A stretch of 5,993 bases of DNA, taken from Chloroflexota bacterium. Lineage in GTDB: Bacteria; Chloroflexota; Anaerolineae; UBA7937; JACPPX01. The notes under the pieces were generated by a model. The model was not told the origin of the DNA. It was given only the letters and a program-made list of their open reading frames with translations, and searched no databases. The first letter of the stretch is position 1, and each line of letters opens with the position of its first letter. This document shows positions 4,708 to 5,993 of this stretch, one piece after another. Location: the NCBI GenBank assembly GCA_016196905.1, contig JACPWV010000019.1, forward strand, positions 1 to 5,993, given 5' to 3'. Both the position numbers and the translations under genes were made by a program.

Positions 4708-4733
4708 AAAAAAACCGCAAGTGCAATGCGGCT
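4708..4733 (-). terminator. Intrinsic terminator after the alcohol dehydrogenase-like gene
   Basis: On the minus strand AGCCGCA and TGCGGTT can pair (seven pairs with one G-U; five core GC-rich pairs CCGCA/TGCGG) around a 7-nt loop, and the stem runs straight into seven T residues (4708-4714). It is about 90 bp after the dehydrogenase stop codon and upstream of the next proposed promoter. Confidence 0.6.
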
Positions 4734-4757
4734 ATGGCAGGTATGTACGGAAAAGCC

Positions 4758-4793
4758 ACCTGAATATTCAGGTAGCCACCATAATATTCAGGT
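4758..4793. promoter_or_regulatory. Two tandem 16-bp palindromes, probable operator pair
   Basis: ACCTGAATATTCAGGT (4758-4773) is a perfect 16-bp palindrome. ACCATAATATTCAGGT (4778-4793) repeats it with two changes, both in the left arm. The preceding GCC is also shared, so this is a direct repeat with a 20-bp period, about two helical turns, which places both sites on the same face of DNA. This is the usual look of a double binding site for a dimeric regulator. It is upstream of the terminator and promoter that precede the membrane-protein gene and 27 bp from the dehydrogenase stop. The regulated gene and the regulator are not known. Confidence 0.6.
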
Positions 4794-4819
4794 GATGATC
4801 CAGGTCGGTGTTTCTGGGC

Positions 4820-5842
4820 CTACGGATGGAGGAGCATCTTGCCGAAATGCACTCGCTCCTCCATGCGCCGGTGCGCCTCGGCGGCCGCCTCCAGAGGATA
4901 AGTCGTATCGATAACGGGCACGATCAATCCCTGCGCCACCGCATTCAGCACCTGGCGCAGCTCCCCCCGGCTTCCACCGTAGCATCCGAGCAGCTTTAGC
5001 TGCTTTACAAAAAGCTGTCGGATGTTAAAGCGACCCTCAGCCCCGGTGGTGGCCCCGCACGTCACCAGCCGCCCGTTGCGGGTCAGGCTGGCCACGCTCT
5101 TGTCGAAGGTATCCTGTCCCACATGCTCCACGACCACATCCACACCGCGTTTGTTGGTGAGCCTTTTGATCTCCTCGGCGAAATCGACCTTGGTGTAGTT
5201 GATCCCGAAGTCAGCCCCCAGAGCCCTCGCCTTTTCGAGTTTCTCGTCGCTGGAGGCCGTGGCGAAGACGCGGCAGCCCACCATCTTGGCGATCTGCACC
5301 GCCGCGCTGCTCACCCCGCTCCCCGCCGCCAAGACCAGGACATCCTCGCCCGGCACGATTTGCGCGGCGCTGATCAGCATGTGCCAGGCGGTGAGCGTCG
5401 AGAGGGTGACTGCTGCCGCGGCGTCGAGTTCGAGCCCCTCAGGCAACGGCAGAATGCTGCGGGCCGGTGCTTTTACGAACTCGGCGTAGCCGCCGTTGGA
5501 CATCTGGCCCAGCACATCCGCACGAACGCAGGTGGTCTCCTGGCCGGCCAGGCAGTATTCGCAGGTGTTGTCGAAGAGCCAGGGAGCAATCGACACCCGT
5601 TGCCCGATCTCCATCCCCTGGACGGCTTCCCCCACCTGGGCCACCTCCCCGGCCACCTCGCTGCCCCCGATGTGGGGCAGGGGGACTTTGACGAAGCCGG
5701 TGCGGCACCACAGGTCGAGGTGGTTGACCCCGCAGGCGCGCACCCGAACCAGCACCTCATCGGGTCCGATCTGGGGCTCGGGCACATCCTCGAGGCGTAA
5801 AACCTCCGGGCCGCCGTACTCGCGATAGACGATCGCTTTCAT
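4820..5842 (-). CDS. Medium-chain zinc-type alcohol dehydrogenase / quinone-reductase-like oxidoreductase
   Basis: A 340-residue MDR-superfamily enzyme of normal length, expected to catalyse NAD(P)-dependent oxidation or reduction of an alcohol, aldehyde or enone. The N-terminal catalytic domain has ACGVNHLDLW (Cys37), PHIGGSEVAGEV (Glu62) and a structural-zinc loop NTCEYCLAGQETTC with Cys94, Cys97 and Cys105; the first of the usual four cysteines is Asp91. The histidine of the usual GHE catalytic-zinc motif is Ser61, so a classical catalytic zinc site is doubtful. The nucleotide-binding fold has AAGSGVSSAAVQIAK (172-186) and the typical RALGAD segment (206-211). A quinone-oxidoreductase-type or other zinc-dehydrogenase-like subgroup is likely. 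Start ATG at 5842 has GAGGAGG (5852-5858) 9 nt upstream. It follows the upstream gene by 30 bp, so they probably share a transcript, and a terminator follows. Substrate unknown. Confidence 0.93.
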   Translation of the reverse strand: MKAIVYREYGGPEVLRLEDVPEPQIGPDEVLVRVRACGVNHLDLWCRTGFVKVPLPHIGGSEVAGEVAQVGEAVQGMEIGQRVSIAPWLFDNTCEYCLAGQETTCVRADVLGQMSNGGYAEFVKAPARSILPLPEGLELDAAAAVTLSTLTAWHMLISAAQIVPGEDVLVLAAGSGVSSAAVQIAKMVGCRVFATASSDEKLEKARALGADFGINYTKVDFAEEIKRLTNKRGVDVVVEHVGQDTFDKSVASLTRNGRLVTCGATTGAEGRFNIRQLFVKQLKLLGCYGGSRGELRQVLNAVAQGLIVPVIDTTYPLEAAAEAHRRMEERVHFGKMLLHP

Positions 5843-5872
5843 CGAATCGTTCCTCCTCGCTGCGAATTCGCC

Positions 5873-5993
5873 TCAGGCGGCTGAGATGGGCGCGATGCGC
5901 ACATGCTCGAGTTCAAGCCACTGGCGATGGGGGACCGGCAGCAGCCCGAAGTCGAGTTCGCCAGAGGCACTCAACACCGCGTATTGGTTATCC
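5873..5993 (-). CDS. C-terminal 39 residues of an unrecognised protein (runs off right edge)
   Basis: On the minus strand an open frame enters from the right edge (first full codon at 5992) and ends with TGA at 5873-5875. It encodes a tail with DNQYAVLSASGELDFGLLPV followed by PHRQWLELEHVRIAPISAA. Codon choice and GC-rich third positions resemble the neighbouring genes, and the stop lies 30 bp before the dehydrogenase ATG with its strong ribosome-binding site between. This is the normal spacing of an operon partner. Too little is present to name a family. It could in principle be a chance frame, since only 39 codons are visible. Confidence 0.55.
   Translation of the reverse strand, partial: DNQYAVLSASGELDFGLLPVPHRQWLELEHVRIAPISAA

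Noticed and set aside
5123..5800. Plus-strand open frame of 225 codons
   Set aside because: Antisense to the dehydrogenase gene, with no domain and low-complexity His/Pro/Gly composition.
5862..5871. GCGAATTCGC palindrome between the last two genes as an operator
   Set aside because: It is only 10 bp, single, and inside a 30-bp intercistronic gap of a likely operon. It is well within chance expectation.
1..5993. tRNA, rRNA, CRISPR array, transposase or phage genes
   Set aside because: I saw no cloverleaf or ribosomal RNA sequence, no regularly spaced long repeats, and no mobile-element protein motifs in any frame.

Overview
The window is a GC-rich bacterial fragment in which every supportable gene lies on the minus strand. 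The lineage cannot be fixed from 6 kb. The proline/threonine/serine-rich lipoprotein linker and the overall gene mix would fit a Chloroflexota-like or other deep-branching, mostly anaerobic bacterium; this is a low-confidence inference. Coding sequences use TAA, TAG and TGA as stops, so the standard bacterial code applies.

Layout in the direction of transcription, from the right edge leftwards. (1) The last 39 codons of an unrecognised gene (5873-5993), followed after 30 bp by a medium-chain, zinc-type alcohol dehydrogenase/quinone-reductase-like enzyme (4820-5842). (2) A 223-bp AT-richer intergenic stretch (4597-4819) with two tandem 16-bp palindromes, a likely terminator and a likely promoter. 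(3) A one-helix membrane-anchored hypothetical protein (4051-4596), then 14 bp later a lipoprotein with a clan GH-A-like glycosidase domain and a C-terminal carboxypeptidase-regulatory-like beta domain (2534-4036). (4) A 217-bp intergenic stretch (2317-2533) with three compact hairpins, a strong sigma-70-type promoter and an 8-bp inverted repeat in the leader. (5) A compact four-gene oxidative-stress operon: membrane thioredoxin-like protein (1819-2316), Fe/Mn superoxide dismutase (1146-1772), aquaporin (349-1089) and a ferritin-like protein that runs off the left edge (1-294).

The most notable observation is in the first gene of that operon. Its reading frame is broken by a single TGA placed exactly where the first cysteine of the thioredoxin CxxC motif should be, giving Y-U-L-A-C. 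The frame continues without another stop through the rest of a normal thioredoxin fold, including the cis-proline. A perfect 6-bp hairpin with a G-starting loop lies 27 nt downstream of the TGA, where a bacterial SECIS element is expected. The simplest reading is a membrane-tethered selenoprotein with a UxxC active site that leads an operon for superoxide removal, peroxide/water permeation and iron storage. A sequencing error or a nonsense mutation at that one base remains the main alternative.

Taken together, the four proteins could form one detoxification route. SOD would convert superoxide to peroxide, the aquaporin (whose selectivity filter looks AqpM-like rather than AqpZ-like) could pass peroxide, the ferritin-like protein would bind iron and consume oxidant, and the selenothiol protein would supply thiol redox chemistry at the membrane. 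The functional link is inferred from gene order only.
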